A stretch of DNA of 64,000 nt from Tillus elongatus (lineage: Eukaryota; Arthropoda; Insecta; Coleoptera; Cleridae): NCBI GenBank assembly GCA_964006375.1, contig OZ023264.1, forward strand, positions 176,013,510-176,077,509. Direction: 5' to 3'. Each line of letters starts with the position of its first letter. Position 1 is the first letter of the stretch. Position numbers and translations under genes: made by a program. Below the pieces are notes generated by a model. That model did not search any database. It saw nothing but the letters and a program-made list of their open reading frames with translations, and had not been told where the DNA came from. Positions 10,061 to 21,109 of the stretch are shown piece by piece.

Positions 10061-11270
10061 ACTGGAGTGAGACTTTACAAGTGGCTAGAAATAGTGCAAA
10101 TAAACCTATGTTGTGAATTTTATGTAATTTTGTACACAATATTTAGGGTTTCTTCCAAATTAAAAATAAAATGCCAAAGACATGCGTTGAAACAACGTTG
10201 TGGTTAAAGTAACCACAACTGCCCCGCGTAGATTAATTCATACAACAGGTATAAACCATACATCAACGGTAACCAAACTAAATAATACCACGCAGAAAAC
10301 ATACTATCCGAACCAACAATCGTGAAATCTTGGCCGCAATTATGGAAAATGACAGACGACATGAAATTAAAAATTTGCGAAGTGATTGCTATTTAACTGG
10401 GGGGATTCAATCAATTGTTAAAATACACTATGTTTATAGCTTTTTTAACGGACCCAAATATAGTTTTAGCGCAGCATAGATATATTATTCTCTCGCATAA
10501 AATAACAGAAATTTGAACAAAATCAAGCCAAGTTTTTATAAAAATGATTCTAAAATAGTTTTCTTATATCTTTAAACTTAAACATAAGACGTCATATAAG
10601 ACGGAAACAGACGTGGGATGTATTTCAATAGTAATTTTACTTATTCAGTAATTATTAATTGTTACGTATACTTTGAATATAATATTCCAGGCGTGAAGCC
10701 GATCTCAAGTATCACGCAAATAAAACATTAGTTGACCTGTGCCTAGACGGCGTAGTGGGTTTCGCGCTGACCTCCTGAGCGAATCAGGTTTTTCAGTAGC
10801 TACATTTTCTTGATAAATCCAAAGAAAAGTTATAATCCCAACCCTAGTGAAACCTCGTTGAATAATTAGTTCAAGTGTAGTTTTAACACATCAACCAAAT
10901 AAACATAAGGTTAAAATATATTGTAAAATAGGAGTTTCACATTATTTCTTATATTGTAAAAAGAATATGTGTATACGTATATATTTTTGTAAATATGTTT
11001 TTTAATGTAAATAAAAGTTGTGTTGATTGATCCTAAGCAGAAGGTACGTGATCGAATCCAGCCCGATTAATGTATTTTTTTATGTTTTATTTTGACATTT
11101 AGAGAAACAATAGTGCACAGATTTCATACGTTTTGAACAAGATCTCATTTTTGTTTAAAACTCCTGAATAAGTTTGTCACGTTTGAGTCTGAAATTTATT
11201 GTTGATATTTAAAAACCTGGTTTGATTAGGTTGACTAAAACGAAATCATACTGGCGTTTAATAAGGAAAA
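10061..11270. other. no gene seen
   Basis: No motif recognised on either strand. It includes a short open frame to 10207 with no family resemblance. Confidence 0.45.
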
Positions 11271-11691
11271 AAAATCTCTGGACGCAGCAAGTGCGTTATG
11301 GTGGCGAATTTTCTTTAAAATATTTTTAATAACAAATGTCTTTCTTTGATGAAAGCAGGCATCAAACTTGGTTGCCTATATAGTAGAAACAATGTACCAT
11401 ATTTCATTGAAATAAATTTATTGTTTGAAAATATATAAACATTTTTCAAAAGTTTAGATGCAGAAAATGTGTTATGGAAGTGAATTTCCATAAAAATGTT
11501 TTTAATAGCAAATACCAGCAGGCATCAATCTGATTACCGGCCTAGCCTATGTAGTAGAAACAATGCACTATATTTTATTAAAATTACTTATGGTTTCAAA
11601 ATATACAAAAAAAAATTCAAAAATAAACTTAAATGTTGGTTTTCTATCCAACAAAGCTTACGTTAATAGCAAATTGAGTTATTGAAATTTG

Positions 11692-12145
11692 AAGGATTTA
11701 ATGAAAATTCGGTAAATTTGCAGATTAGCTCCCGAACGCTTTTCAACAAATTTTTTTCAGAAACATTACTAGGACCCCACCTGGATGCACAAACCACAAG
11801 AAAAATTTCTTGTTCACACCCCCAAGGAAGTTATGGGACTGGGAGTGAATAGGGGTGGTGTGCGGGGTAGGCAGGGTTTAAGGGGGATATGGCTTCAAGA
11901 TGTGAAAAATACAGCTTTCCAGCCCACTTTATTCGAATTTTCTGCTCATATTTCCTTTTTACTACCTACCCCGCTCAGCACCCCTGGTCCCGTATCTTCC
12001 TTGGGGGGTAAGAACAAGAAATTTTTCTTGGGGTTTGTAGATCCATGTGGAGAGGGGAAGGGGGGCAGGTTTCTGAAAAAAGTTTTTTGAAAAACGTCCG
12101 GAAGCTAAACTGTAAGTTTACCGAAAATTCGCTACCAAAACGCAC
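11692..12145. repeat. foldback within long modular element
   Basis: ATTCGGTAAATTTGCAGATT...CCCCAAGGAAGTT on the left is mirrored by AACTTCCTTGGGG-like sequence and GTAAGTTTACCGAAAATTCG on the right. The centre is the GC-rich GGTAGGCAG...CTACCTACC mini-element. Arms are about 190-200 bp and imperfect. Confidence 0.65.
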
Positions 12146-12800
12146 TTACTGCGTCCAGATTTTTTTCTTACAAATGCATCATATTTCGATAAAAAATGGA
12201 AAAATGCATTAACGAATTTGATCTACGAAAATTAGCCAAAAAAAATTATACACCCCTACTCACTCCTGATCCCGTAAATTCCTTGGGAGTGTGAACAAGA
12301 AATTTTCCTTGGAGTTTGTGGATCCAGGGGGGTGGGGGCCTAGGCAGGTTTCTGAAAACAGTTCTCTGAAAAGCGTTCGGGAGCTAAACTGCAAATTTAC
12401 CGGAAAATTCGCTACCAAAACGCACTTACTGCGTCCAGATTTTTTTTTTACAAACGCATATTTCGATAAAAAATGCAAAAATGCATTAACGAATTTGTTC
12501 TATGAAATTTAGCTAAAAAAAAATTATGCACCCCCTACTCACTCCTGGTCCCGTAACTTTCTTGGGGGTTGTGAATAAGAAATTTTTCTTGGGGTTTGTG
12601 GATCCAGGGGGGATGCAGGCAAGTTTCTGAAAACAATATTTTTTTAAGCGTTCAGGAGCTAAACTGCAAATTTACTGAAAATTCGCTACCAAAACGCACT
12701 TACTGCGTCCAGATTTTTTCCTTTAAACGCATATTTCGATAAAAAAAATGCAAAAATGCATTAACAAATTTGTTCTACGATAATTAGCTAAAAAAATTAT
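11975..12800 (+). repeat. three tandem ~275-bp units
   Basis: Units begin near 11975, 12250 and 12530 with CACCCCTACTCACTCCTGGTCCCG-like sequence. They continue through TTTGTGGATCCAGGGG and a terminus A (ACGCACTTACTGCGTC at about 12142, 12421, 12694) to GCATTAACGAATTTG. A single unit is at 6305-6550. Confidence 0.8.
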
Positions 12801-13375
12801 AGACCGTTAAACCATAAACTTCACTAAACCTGCAAATAACTCTCCAAAAAGCCACCAAACTTAACTAAACTGACAGCTAAAGCATCAGAGAAAGGGTCTA
12901 TTTGAAATGGGTATTCTATAAATATTTTAGTAAAATGAAGGGCAATGACGGTTGAATATGAAATTTAAGGGTTTGCAGAACACTCTTCTTGCAACATTTT
13001 CTTTTCACAAACGGTATTTGTTTCACATTCTTTACTTAAACATTGCCAATTTTGACGTTTAAAATTGCGAGTTTGACGTTTTGAGGAAAACTCCAAAATC
13101 TGTTGCTTTAACTGCCCATAACTTCTTTGTCTTTAAAGCTAGGGACCTAAATTTTGATGCAGAGTTCACTCTTTATAATATAAACACGTATACCAAATTT
13201 GGTTGTTACTTTGTTACTTCTGGAGATATCAATTTTTTTATACAGAAAATTCAAAATTTTCCGGGAAAATCTGGTCCGATTTTCTGGGCTAACGAACTTA
13301 TCCAAGCCACTTGCAAAAGGAAGGTACTCTGCAAATTTTAATCAAGATCGGTCCATTATTTTTTGAGTTATCGGT

Positions 13376-13377
<2 letters not shown>

Positions 13378-13465
<88 letters not shown>
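13378..13465. repeat. (TA)n microsatellite
   Basis: Central tract of the long element 11278-13511, directly after GAGTTATCGGTCGGA. Confidence 0.95.
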
Positions 13466-13468
<3 letters not shown>

Positions 13469-13849
13469 ACAGATCTCCCCATAAGCGATTTTTTTTTAAA
13501 AAAATCGCTAATAACTGCTACGTTTATAATTTGGCAGATATTGTACTTTTCTAAATGTTAATAAAGTTTCCTTCTGGAGGTCTTCCGTATAACTTCAATG
13601 AAATTTGTAATACAAGTTTCTTTTAAAGAGACTTACACTATCTACAGATATAGCAAAAAAAATTTCTTTAGCTTCATAAAAAATTGAGTTTTGGGCGTTT
13701 TTCTCAAAAGGCGTTAGAACGCAAGATTTATTCGATAATAGAGATATATCGATGGTAACGCTTTCCAAACAATTCTTCAAATGTGCGCGTACTAGAACCT
13801 CCAAAATCGATCTTCAAGGTATGTGTAAGTTTAAAGTATTAACTTTACT

Positions 13850-13915
13850 AATATGCCCTATAATTATAGTGCACAATTCTTATGAAAATTCGCTACATAA
13901 CGCACTTGCTGTGTC
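13850..13915 (-). repeat. terminus A fragment
   Basis: GAAAATTCGCTACATAACGC then ACTTGCTGTGTCC: one conserved end of the modular family without a recognisable body. 13512-13850 and 13916-14058 show no gene. Confidence 0.6.
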
Positions 13916-14229
13916 CCGAAATTTTATTATATTTGTTACACACGTTTTCTTTACAGAGGTTATAATACGTAGGTTACCGAGAAAAACAAGAACCACTTAA
14001 AGTAGAACTTATTATTTTACATATTTTTCCTACCGTCGCATTCGTGTTTTATACTCTATGCAAGTTATTTAAAGTTTGGCCGCAGCAAGTGCGTTGTAGT
14101 AGTGAATTTTGATTAAAATGTTTTTTATAGCAAATATGTGATTTTTTTTTTAAAGAAAGCAGGCATCCAATTTGGTTACCAGTACAACCTATATAATAGA
14201 AACAATGTGCCATGTTCCATCAAAATCGC

Positions 14230-15522
14230 TTGGAACAATTTTTGCAGTCATGTGGTATATTGTCTGCCTGTCAGCATGGCTTTAGAGAGGGTCACTCCAC
14301 TACAGCGGCTCTCATTGACTTCTATCAGGGCTAAGTCACTTGTTTGGAGGCTGGCGAGTGCCCTGTTGAGATTTTTTGTGATCTCAGCAGGGCCTTCGAT
14401 TGTGTTGACCATAGGGTGCTGTGTGACAGGCTTTATTGTTATGGTTTGAGAGGTAATACGCTTGGCTGGATTGGCTCTTACCTGACGGGCAGAGAACAGT
14501 ATACTGAGATAAAGTTCAAGGCATCCGAACGAATAAGTAGGGTATCTTCTCAGCGTGTTGTTGTTCCTACTGGTGTGCCTCAAGGCTCAGTACTGGGCTC
14601 TATTCTTTTTACCCTTTACGTCAATGAGCTTGATAAAGTATCTCCTGATGCGCATTTTACTCTATATGCGGATGATACGTCTCTAATCGTTTCTGAAAAG
14701 ACAGATGATGCTTTGAGTAATAAATGTTATCATGTTTTTAATAACTTAAAGAGTTGTTTCTCTCGGTGTTGATATATTTTAATTCGTCGAAGACACATAT
14801 GGTGAGATTTCATCCGCGTCAGAGGGAAGTTGATACACTTAGTGTGGGTGTTGACAATACTTATCTAACGTGTATCAATAACTACAAGTTCCTTGGAGTA
14901 CACGTTGATGAACATCTCAACTGGAAGTTGCAGTGTACGACGTTGGTTTCAAGGCTTGTATCTCTTAATTTTTTATTTATAAATTTAAGGAACGTTTTGA
15001 CTGAAAAGCAATTAACATCTTTATACATATTGATTCTAGACTGAAGTACGGTATATGTCTGTGGGGTAATTCTACCTTGCTGCATGATGTCTTTGTCGCT
15101 CAAAAAAGAATAATACGCTCTATTTTCAACATAGGAAAGATGACGTCATGCCGGGTCTACTTTTCTAGTCATAAAATTTTAACTGTGATATGTTTGTATA
15201 TTTTAGAGTTGTGTACATATGTTTTTAACAATGGTGATAAATTTAGACTAAACAGTCATACCTTTAGTACCAGACAGGCTTGTAACTTTTATGTTCCGTA
15301 TGCTAGAACTAAACAAACTAATAATTTAAAAAATATCCAAAATATTAAGGTGTTTAAAAGTCAAGTCTCTTCTTTTCTATCAGACTAGTGTTTTTATAGG
15401 TTAAATGAATATTTTAATGTTGTGAAAAATTAATTATTGTAAAAGGCTGACAAATCCAATGTAGCTTGTATGCTGTCAAAGTGGACAATAAAGGTATTAT
15501 TATTATTTTTATTATTAAATAA
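14230..15522 (+). mobile_element. 5'-truncated CR1-like LINE nested in MITE
   Basis: RT and C-terminal coding remnants are followed by a ~130-bp 3' UTR and an (ATT)n-type tail (15494-15522). Sequence on both sides is the same MITE, so the insertion borders are clear. Placement in the broad CR1/L2/Daphne assemblage rests on motif style only. Confidence 0.7.
14233..15386 (+). pseudogene. LINE reverse transcriptase, broken
   Basis: Blocks in order: QHGFREGHSTTAALIDF; a stop; IFCDLSRAFDCVDHRVL (motif A Asp); GLRGNTLGWIGSYLTGREQY; VPTGVPQGSVLGSILFTLYV (motif B); TLYADDTSLIV (motif C, intact YADD). A frameshift near 14760 leads to SSKTHMVRFHP and NYKFLGVHVDEHLNWK. A further frameshift near 15040 leads to the C-terminus ending KVFKSQVSSFLSD. 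At least two frameshifts and an internal stop rule out activity. The endonuclease is missing. Confidence 0.8.
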
Positions 15523-15690
15523 CTTTATTGTTTAAAAAATGTACAAAAATTTCGGAAAGTAAACTTGTTCCGCAAAAAACTGGTTTCTTGGTCAACCTTA
15601 TAGGTTGAAAGCAAATTGAGCAATTCAAATTTGAAGCATTTAATGTAAATTCGCTACCATAACGCACTTGCTGCGTCACGATTTTTTTTT

Positions 15691-16573
15691 TAATTTCAGA
15701 CAAGTGAGAATCCATGACATTAGATCTTTTACTGCGTCTGAACTTTGATATTTCATTTTAGTTTTAGGGTCGTGAGATAAATTGGCGAATTAAAAGTACT
15801 GTAATAAAATATTCTAGGAAGCATGTACCTCAGGCTTGACATTCCAATCGTAATTTGTGAGAGAATTTTAAGTAGAAAAAATTCTTTCTCATTATGAGAT
15901 TTATGCCTAATGAAAAAGCAGACAATCACCAACTGAGAGTCATAAAAGATAACAAAGTAATTATATTTTGATATAAAACACATTTTCCGTAATAAAACAA
16001 ACGGAACCTGCTGCAGATAAGACAGAATAAATGAAGAGGCATACTGGAAGAAACAAATAATTAACCTATCTCCCTCTATAAATTTAATATCTGCCTTAAC
16101 AGCAGCCTCCTGGAACATTTTAGAGATGTCTGGGCTCAAATTGCTCGTCGTTATTCATAATTATTTTGGCGTAAATTAGGAAGACATTTCTTGTAGACTT
16201 GGGCATCACAAATATTACAACTACATCACTCTCAACAAGCAGTTCTCCTGGTATTTCAGCTAAATGGGTTGTAGAAGCGATGCTTTTCTTCTGGCGATTG
16301 TCATTAATTTATGTTGAGATTTTATGTTTTTCTAACGGTTTTTGTTTCTTAAACATTGAGCCCGGCTTCTTAGGATAATAATAACTAGAAAATTTAATTA
16401 TAAAATAATTGCTTTTTATTGTGCGCACGGGATCTATTAAAACCGCAATTGTTTGAAAGTACCTCTGCACAAAAAAATGTTAGGCTAAAGCAGCTCTTAT
16501 AAAGATATCCCGCATTTAAATATTTTCACACTGATGCTATTTTGTAAATTTAATATAACTTCTATTTATTATA
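15691..16573. other. no recognised gene
   Basis: It contains a 128-codon minus-strand open frame (15753-16139) with hydrophobic stretches but no motif I can assign. I treat it as probably chance or a decayed repeat. Confidence 0.4.
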
Positions 16574-16610
16574 TTTCAACAACACACCACGAGGGCTTAC
16601 AGCCTTAATA

Positions 16611-17765
16611 CTATCGTACCGTGGATGTCGGCAATGACGAAGGAGGCAACTTGTTAATTCTGGACTTGAAGGTTTGGAGGCTCGGAGGAGAAGGAAAAAT
16701 CTGTGCCGGCAAGGAATTCCTTAACTTGGAAGTCCTCGGGACAAAAGAGCGGGCATAACAAGATGTTCTATGTCTGGTGGCATGGACAGTAAAAGGGTGC
16801 ATTCGCTCTGTTCCCCTGGTAGATCTGTTGGGGGCAGCAGGTGGAGGAACTAGGGAAGAAAGTTCCTCTGAGCAGTGCCTGCGCAGATATCTATAAAGGA
16901 GAGAGAGAGATAACCAACGGCACGTCGGTGGGCAAGGGATAGCTCATATATCTCTCTTCTTAATGGAGTCCAGGATAGCGAGTGTAGAAGCGACAGCGGC
17001 ACCACAGATGTGGGAGCAGTATCCGAAGTTTGGCCTTATTTGTGAAGTATATAAGTATAAAGTTTAGCTGGTGAAACGTATTTGCGAGCCCGGAAAAGGA
17101 AACCTAATTTCTTAGCAGCCGCTTCTGGAATTGATGTGACATGTTGGTGCTAATTGAGATTTCGATCCACAGAAATGCCAACAAGTGAAAAGGACTCATT
17201 ACTTTGAATAACTTGGTTGTTCATTGTGATGGGTCTAGGGCTGGTGCTGGTATATCCCTTATGAGAAAGAACGCAAGAATGAGATTTGGTGGGGTTGAAT
17301 TGTACAAGATTTCTACTCCCCCAGTCTAATATTTGTTGGAGATCCACGGAGACAGAACGCCCCATGAGTCTACGATCCTCATTTAATTGGTCTAAAGAGA
17401 CAGAATATTGTATATTTGAGTGGAGAGTGAGTTGGATGTGCTAGAGAGGAGGTCATTGATGTGGGGAAGAAACAAAGTAGGGGCTAAAGCTGAAGCTTGA
17501 GAAACGCCTGCATTAATTGGATACAGTTTAGAGGAATGGCCATCCACGACAACAGAAATGCTCCGGTTGGAGAGGAAATTTGCTGTCCAGGTACAGAGTT
17601 TTGTTGGTAGGCCATGGGCCGACAGTTTATTAAGCAGCGCTGCGTACCAGACCTGGTCGAATGCTTTGGATATGTCTAGAGCGACAATCTGGGATTCACC
17701 GTATAGTTCCATAGACTTGCTCCAAGAATGGGTAACGAATGAAAGGAGGTCGGCAGTTGAAGTGC
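16611..17765 (-). pseudogene. L-A LINE reverse transcriptase and C-terminus, broken
   Basis: It includes MELYGESQIVALDISKAFDQ (motif A), LCTWTANFLSNRSISVVVDG, and NAGVSQASALAPTLFLPHIN, where the usual VPQGS is degraded. The YADD region is deleted, and LQQILDWGSRNLVQFNPTKS follows. The C-terminal block VTRHRTSCYARSFVPRTSKL...SLPAQIFPSP is shared with the other copies. Several frame breaks are present. Confidence 0.8.
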
Positions 17766-18690
17766 GCTGACAGAATCCTTACTGCCTGTCGTGGATTAAA
17801 CTGTGTTTTTCAAGAAATTTTAGTAATTCAGTGCTTATATACTTTTCTATCACTTTAGAGACGACTGAAAGGAGACAAATAGGCCTGTAGTGGCTAGGAA
17901 GCGCTTTGGATCCTTTCTTGGGGATGGGTTGTACTCGAGCAGTTTTCCAGTTACTAGGGAATATGCCTCTATTGTAAGATGTCTGAAACAGACGAGTCAG
18001 TTTTTGAGAATAATTGCTGGGATCTCGTCAAGGCCAGAGGCTTTCCTGGTATTAAGAGAAGAGAGCATCTTTCGTACCTTTTTTAGTTTTGGAAATGATA
18101 TCCATCATTTTATGCGCGACATTCGGGACTGTTGGTGGTTGAACATTTGGAGGAGGGTTGAGAATAGAATTGCCGGCGAACAACGAGGCAAAAAGTTCAG
18201 CCTTGCCCAGGGCGGTAGAAACAATTTTATCCCCTGAGACAAGAGGTGGGAAGGTGCTCTTGCAGAAATTATTCCCATTAGATTTAGCAAGAGTTCAAAA
18301 GGGTTTGCTGCCGTTGGAGCTTAAGAGGACTTCGTTTTTGATGTGGTTATTAAACTAGTTTTTTGCCTCAGAAAGAATTCAGACACAGCGGTTTATTGCG
18401 TCGTTAAATGCTTGACTGTTTTCTTGACTGGGATTGTATAGAAGCGTTTTGTGAGCTTTGACCTTTTCAAGTCTGGCTTTGTCACAGGATTTAGAGAACC
18501 AGGGCTTTTGAGTGGCTGGAGGGTTTTTTTGTGTACGTGGAATAAATAATTCCATGCCAGCTTGGATAATTTTGGTGACGTTTTGTGAGATATCAGAGGT
18601 GTCAGGATGAGAGAAGCAGGCAGACGCCCGTGGAAATGAGGAAAAGTAATCCTGCATTTCGCCCCGGTTCGCGGAGTTGTAGTGTCAAAC
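17766..18690 (-). pseudogene. L-A LINE linker region, broken
   Basis: The segment between endonuclease and RT holds ACFSHPDTSDISQNVTKIIQ, FIPRTQKNPPATQKPWFSKS (the PWFsksC-type LINE motif) and degraded copies of the N-terminal RT block that is intact at 52000-52148. It is in several frames and only partly readable. Confidence 0.6.
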
Positions 18691-19212
18691 GATACGTGGG
18701 TGTGATGACTGTGTGACCTCGGGTTGCACTGCGCAGGAAGCAGTGACCATGCCGAGGTCTGAGCGACCAAGGGAGGCGGTGACTGATATCTTATAGCATT
18801 CACGTTTTGTAGTAAGAAGGAGGTCCAAGGGATTTGAGCTGTGTGTTGGGATGCGAGGAAAGTAAGTAGGTTGCTGAACCATATTGGCTAAAGAATTGCT
18901 GACTGCAAAGGCCTCCGCTGCCCTCCCTTGTGGATCGGTTTTTGAAGATCCTAGCCATTCCTTATTATGGACATGGAAGTCACCAAGAATAGTGACTTCG
19001 GAGGAAGGATATTTAGAAATCAGATGGTCGGTTTTTTCAGAAAGGTAGTCAAAGAGCTGGACAAAGTTGTTGTCAGAAGGTGACCGGTAAATGCAACATA
19101 TGAATTTAGTTGCAGCCCTGAGAGAGAGTTTTATCCATAGTATGTCTTTTCTTTCAGCTTCTAAATTGGGAAGTCTGGTGCAGGGTAGATTGCTACGGAC
19201 GTATGCGCACAC
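18685..19212 (-). pseudogene. L-A LINE endonuclease domain, partial
   Basis: A 175-codon open frame of the exonuclease-endonuclease-phosphatase fold. It contains KFICCIYRSPSDN, the catalytic ILGDFHVHNKEWL block (GDFN variant), NPLDLLLTT, and SLGRSDLGMV in place of the usual SDH. The N-terminal third (first catalytic Glu region) is missing, and the final His is replaced. In life the domain nicks target DNA for reverse transcription. Confidence 0.75.
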
Positions 19213-19245
19213 GCCTAAAACTTTGTGAGATGTGTGTCATTCCTA

Positions 19246-19565
19246 AAAACAAATGGCGGATGTCATCTTGAGAAATAAGGTCTCATTCCTCTAAAAGAGC
19301 CTGTTGCAATTGATTTCAGGTTAAAGGAGCAGGAACACGACTTCGTACTCTTAACCCAAGCACGTCCCAAGCATTTTCAATTGGGTTTGCATGTGGACTT
19401 AACACCGGTCACGCCAAGACACGAATATCTACGTCGTTTAGGTATTGTTGAGTAATTCTCGCGGTGTGGGCTGTGGCATTACCATGGATCAGAATAAAGT
19501 TATTTCGAATAATATCCACATAAGGGACAACAGAATCTTGCAGAATTTCATCAATGTACCTGTCA
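19246..19565 (-). pseudogene. Tc1-like (DD34E) transposase C-terminal fragment
   Basis: The minus strand reads YIDEILQDSVVPYVDIIRNN then FILIHGNATAHTARITQQYL, followed by DVDIRVLA-stop and SPHANPIENAWDVLGLRVRS. The HGNATAHTA block is the second catalytic motif with its Asp changed to Gly (normally HDNA.H.A). NPIENAWD supplies the final Glu. The N-terminal half is absent. Internal stops are present. Confidence 0.75.
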
Positions 19566-19589
19566 GCACACACACACACACACACACAC

Positions 19590-19661
<72 letters not shown>
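19565..19661. repeat. (CA)n then (TA)n microsatellite
   Basis: About 12 CA units (19566-19590) pass into the TA tract (19590-19661), which is the central tract of the reversed element at 19591-20107. Confidence 0.95.
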
Positions 19662-19663
<2 letters not shown>

Positions 19664-20107
19664 AACCGATAACTCAAAAAATAATTAACCGATTTAGATT
19701 AAACTCGGCAGGTGCCTTTATTTTGTTAATGACTTGGAAGAGTTCGTTAGCCAAAAAAATCGGACAAAGTTTTCCGGAAAAATTTTGAGTTTTCTTTTAA
19801 AAAAAAATTACAAAGCTATTTTAGTGAAATTTGGTGGATATGTTGCCTTGGGAAAGATCTTACTACATTCGAAAATTCTAGGGGTATAGAAAGTTGAGTT
19901 TTTTAAATCTATGAGTTTTTGTTTTTTTGAGAAAAAAAATAGTCTCCTAAAATTACAAAGCTTTTTTAATGGCATTCGGTGGACATGTTGCCTTGGGAAA
20001 GACCGTACAACGTACCAAAACTCTTCTATGTTTATAGAAAATTGAGTTATCCAAGTTTGAAGCATTTAATAAAAATTCACTACCATAACGCAATTGCTGC
20101 GTGCCAA
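19591..20107 (-). mobile_element. modular (TA)n element, reverse copy lacking hairpin end
   Basis: From the TA tract: lead-in (CGATAACTCAAAAAATAATT), GACTTGGAAGAGTTCGTTAG, two related ~120-bp units (TTTGGTGGATATGTTGCCTT; TTCGGTGGACATGTTGCCTT), and terminus A (CATAACGCAATTGCTGCGTG, 20085-20104). Confidence 0.7.
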
Positions 20108-20880
20108 ACTTTTTTTTATCTGTGACTGCCTACAAAGCGACTAGAAATGCACTAGAAAGTAATCAGTTGCGCTGTCATACAGGACATTTAATGAAACAAA
20201 GGGAATGATATAGTATCTATGTAGGGTATGTGGCTTACTCTACAGATGGATATTATATCCAGTGAAGCAATCATGCGAATGTTTTTAATTATTGGGACAT
20301 CTCTTACAAAATAGTCACCGAAACAATGTTGGTCTGGAATATTAAGCATATGCGCTCTACAGATCAAAGCGATGGTGATAGGTAGAACCTTTTAATGATT
20401 CAAATTGTGCCCCTGTGTGCATTTAAAATACGCCCAGTATTTTCTCTACGTTGTTTGTGTGTTTACTGTGAGCTTTGCTCTGGAGAGCTGCAACTAAAAT
20501 AACCTACCGAACAGGTGAAGCTTTACTGCATGCTTATGAATTGGGGCATAGCTGGAGCGTAATTCGGTTTTATTACAATTACTTAAAACGGAATACTACA
20601 TGTTTGTGTTGAAGGATATTGTACATAGCGACTCGAGTTTCATCGGATACCGCACAAAGAGAATAAGAGGAAACTATAACAACGGTATTTAGTGCGTTCA
20701 AAACATGAAAGAATTCAACTAGGCTTTGCGGTGTTATGCTATCTATGCCATCGTTATGGGTAGCTGCAAAATAACGACCTGCTAATAACAGCAGCATTAT
20801 TTAACTCAAAATGTGCAGCATACCTGCTAATATGGTTTTCAGAAGATAACAAATAATAATAGCACAGCTAAGCGCTAACT
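20108..20880. other. no recognised gene
   Basis: A 72-codon minus-strand open frame (20579-20797) shows no motif I can assign. Confidence 0.4.
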
Positions 20881-21008
20881 AACAATTTACTAAATTGTTA
20901 GTTGGTTGTATACAGTCTCTATTTTTTAACACTTTGCGTTATTTGGAGCTGGCGTGACAACATACTACTTGGTTCCGCAACTAGGTGGCGGCACGTCCAC
21001 CACTCACG
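20881..21008 (+). mobile_element. hammerhead-family repeat, partial
   Basis: AACAATTTACTAAATTGTTA, then ATACAGTCTCTATTTTTTAA and GTTCCGCAACTAGGTGGCGG, match one arm of the foldbacks at 3616-3884 and 31660-32136. Only one orientation is present, and the ribozyme segment is missing. It stops at CCACTCACG. Confidence 0.75.
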
Positions 21009-21109
21009 AAGCGCTGGGATACATTTACAACCATGTGTAACAATACTTTCAAAGTACTTGAACATTTCTACTTGTTTAAGTTTTTGGACGTTTAGCTTTT
21101 TGTATAGAA

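Larger units (their letters stand above)
11278..13511 (+). mobile_element. modular (TA)n element, long copy
   Basis: Runs from terminus A (TGGACGCAGCAAGTGCGTTA, 11279) to the terminal hairpin (AGCGATTTTTTTTT/AAAAAAATCGCT, about 13484-13510). The module order is as at 5226-7200, but with a tandem triplication (11975-12800) of the unit that carries terminus A. Shared segments include CGTTTAAAATTGCGAGTTTG at 13057-13076 and the lead-in TTTTTTGAGTTATCGG just before the TA tract. Non-coding. Confidence 0.75.
14060..15690 (+). mobile_element. ~300-bp MITE of the modular family, split by a LINE
   Basis: Left end GCAGCAAGTGCGTTGTAGTA (14082) and body GGTTACCAGTACAACCTATA lead to CATCAAAAT at ~14228. 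The body resumes after the LINE tail as AATAACTTTATTGTTTAAAA (from ~15523) and ends in reverse terminus A (CATAACGCACTTGCTGCGTC, 15659-15678). The uninterrupted form is seen at 34823-35126 and 63451-63753. Confidence 0.75.
16574..19240 (-). mobile_element. LINE family L-A, longest copy (endonuclease + RT)
   Basis: On the minus strand the element ends with the family's 3' terminus (GGGCTTACAGCC...TTGTTGAAAT seen in reverse at 16574-16605). It reaches back through RT into a partial apurinic-type endonuclease. Other copies are at 32149-33638, 35413-36658 and 48835-52345, giving four copies in one window. All are 5'-truncated. The family resembles CR1/L2-like 'pol' genes of arthropods and other animals. 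Confidence 0.8.

Noticed and set aside
15753..16139. 128-codon minus-strand open frame as a gene
   Set aside because: Hydrophobic but without motif, initiation context or splice evidence. The region is AT-rich and flanked by repeats.
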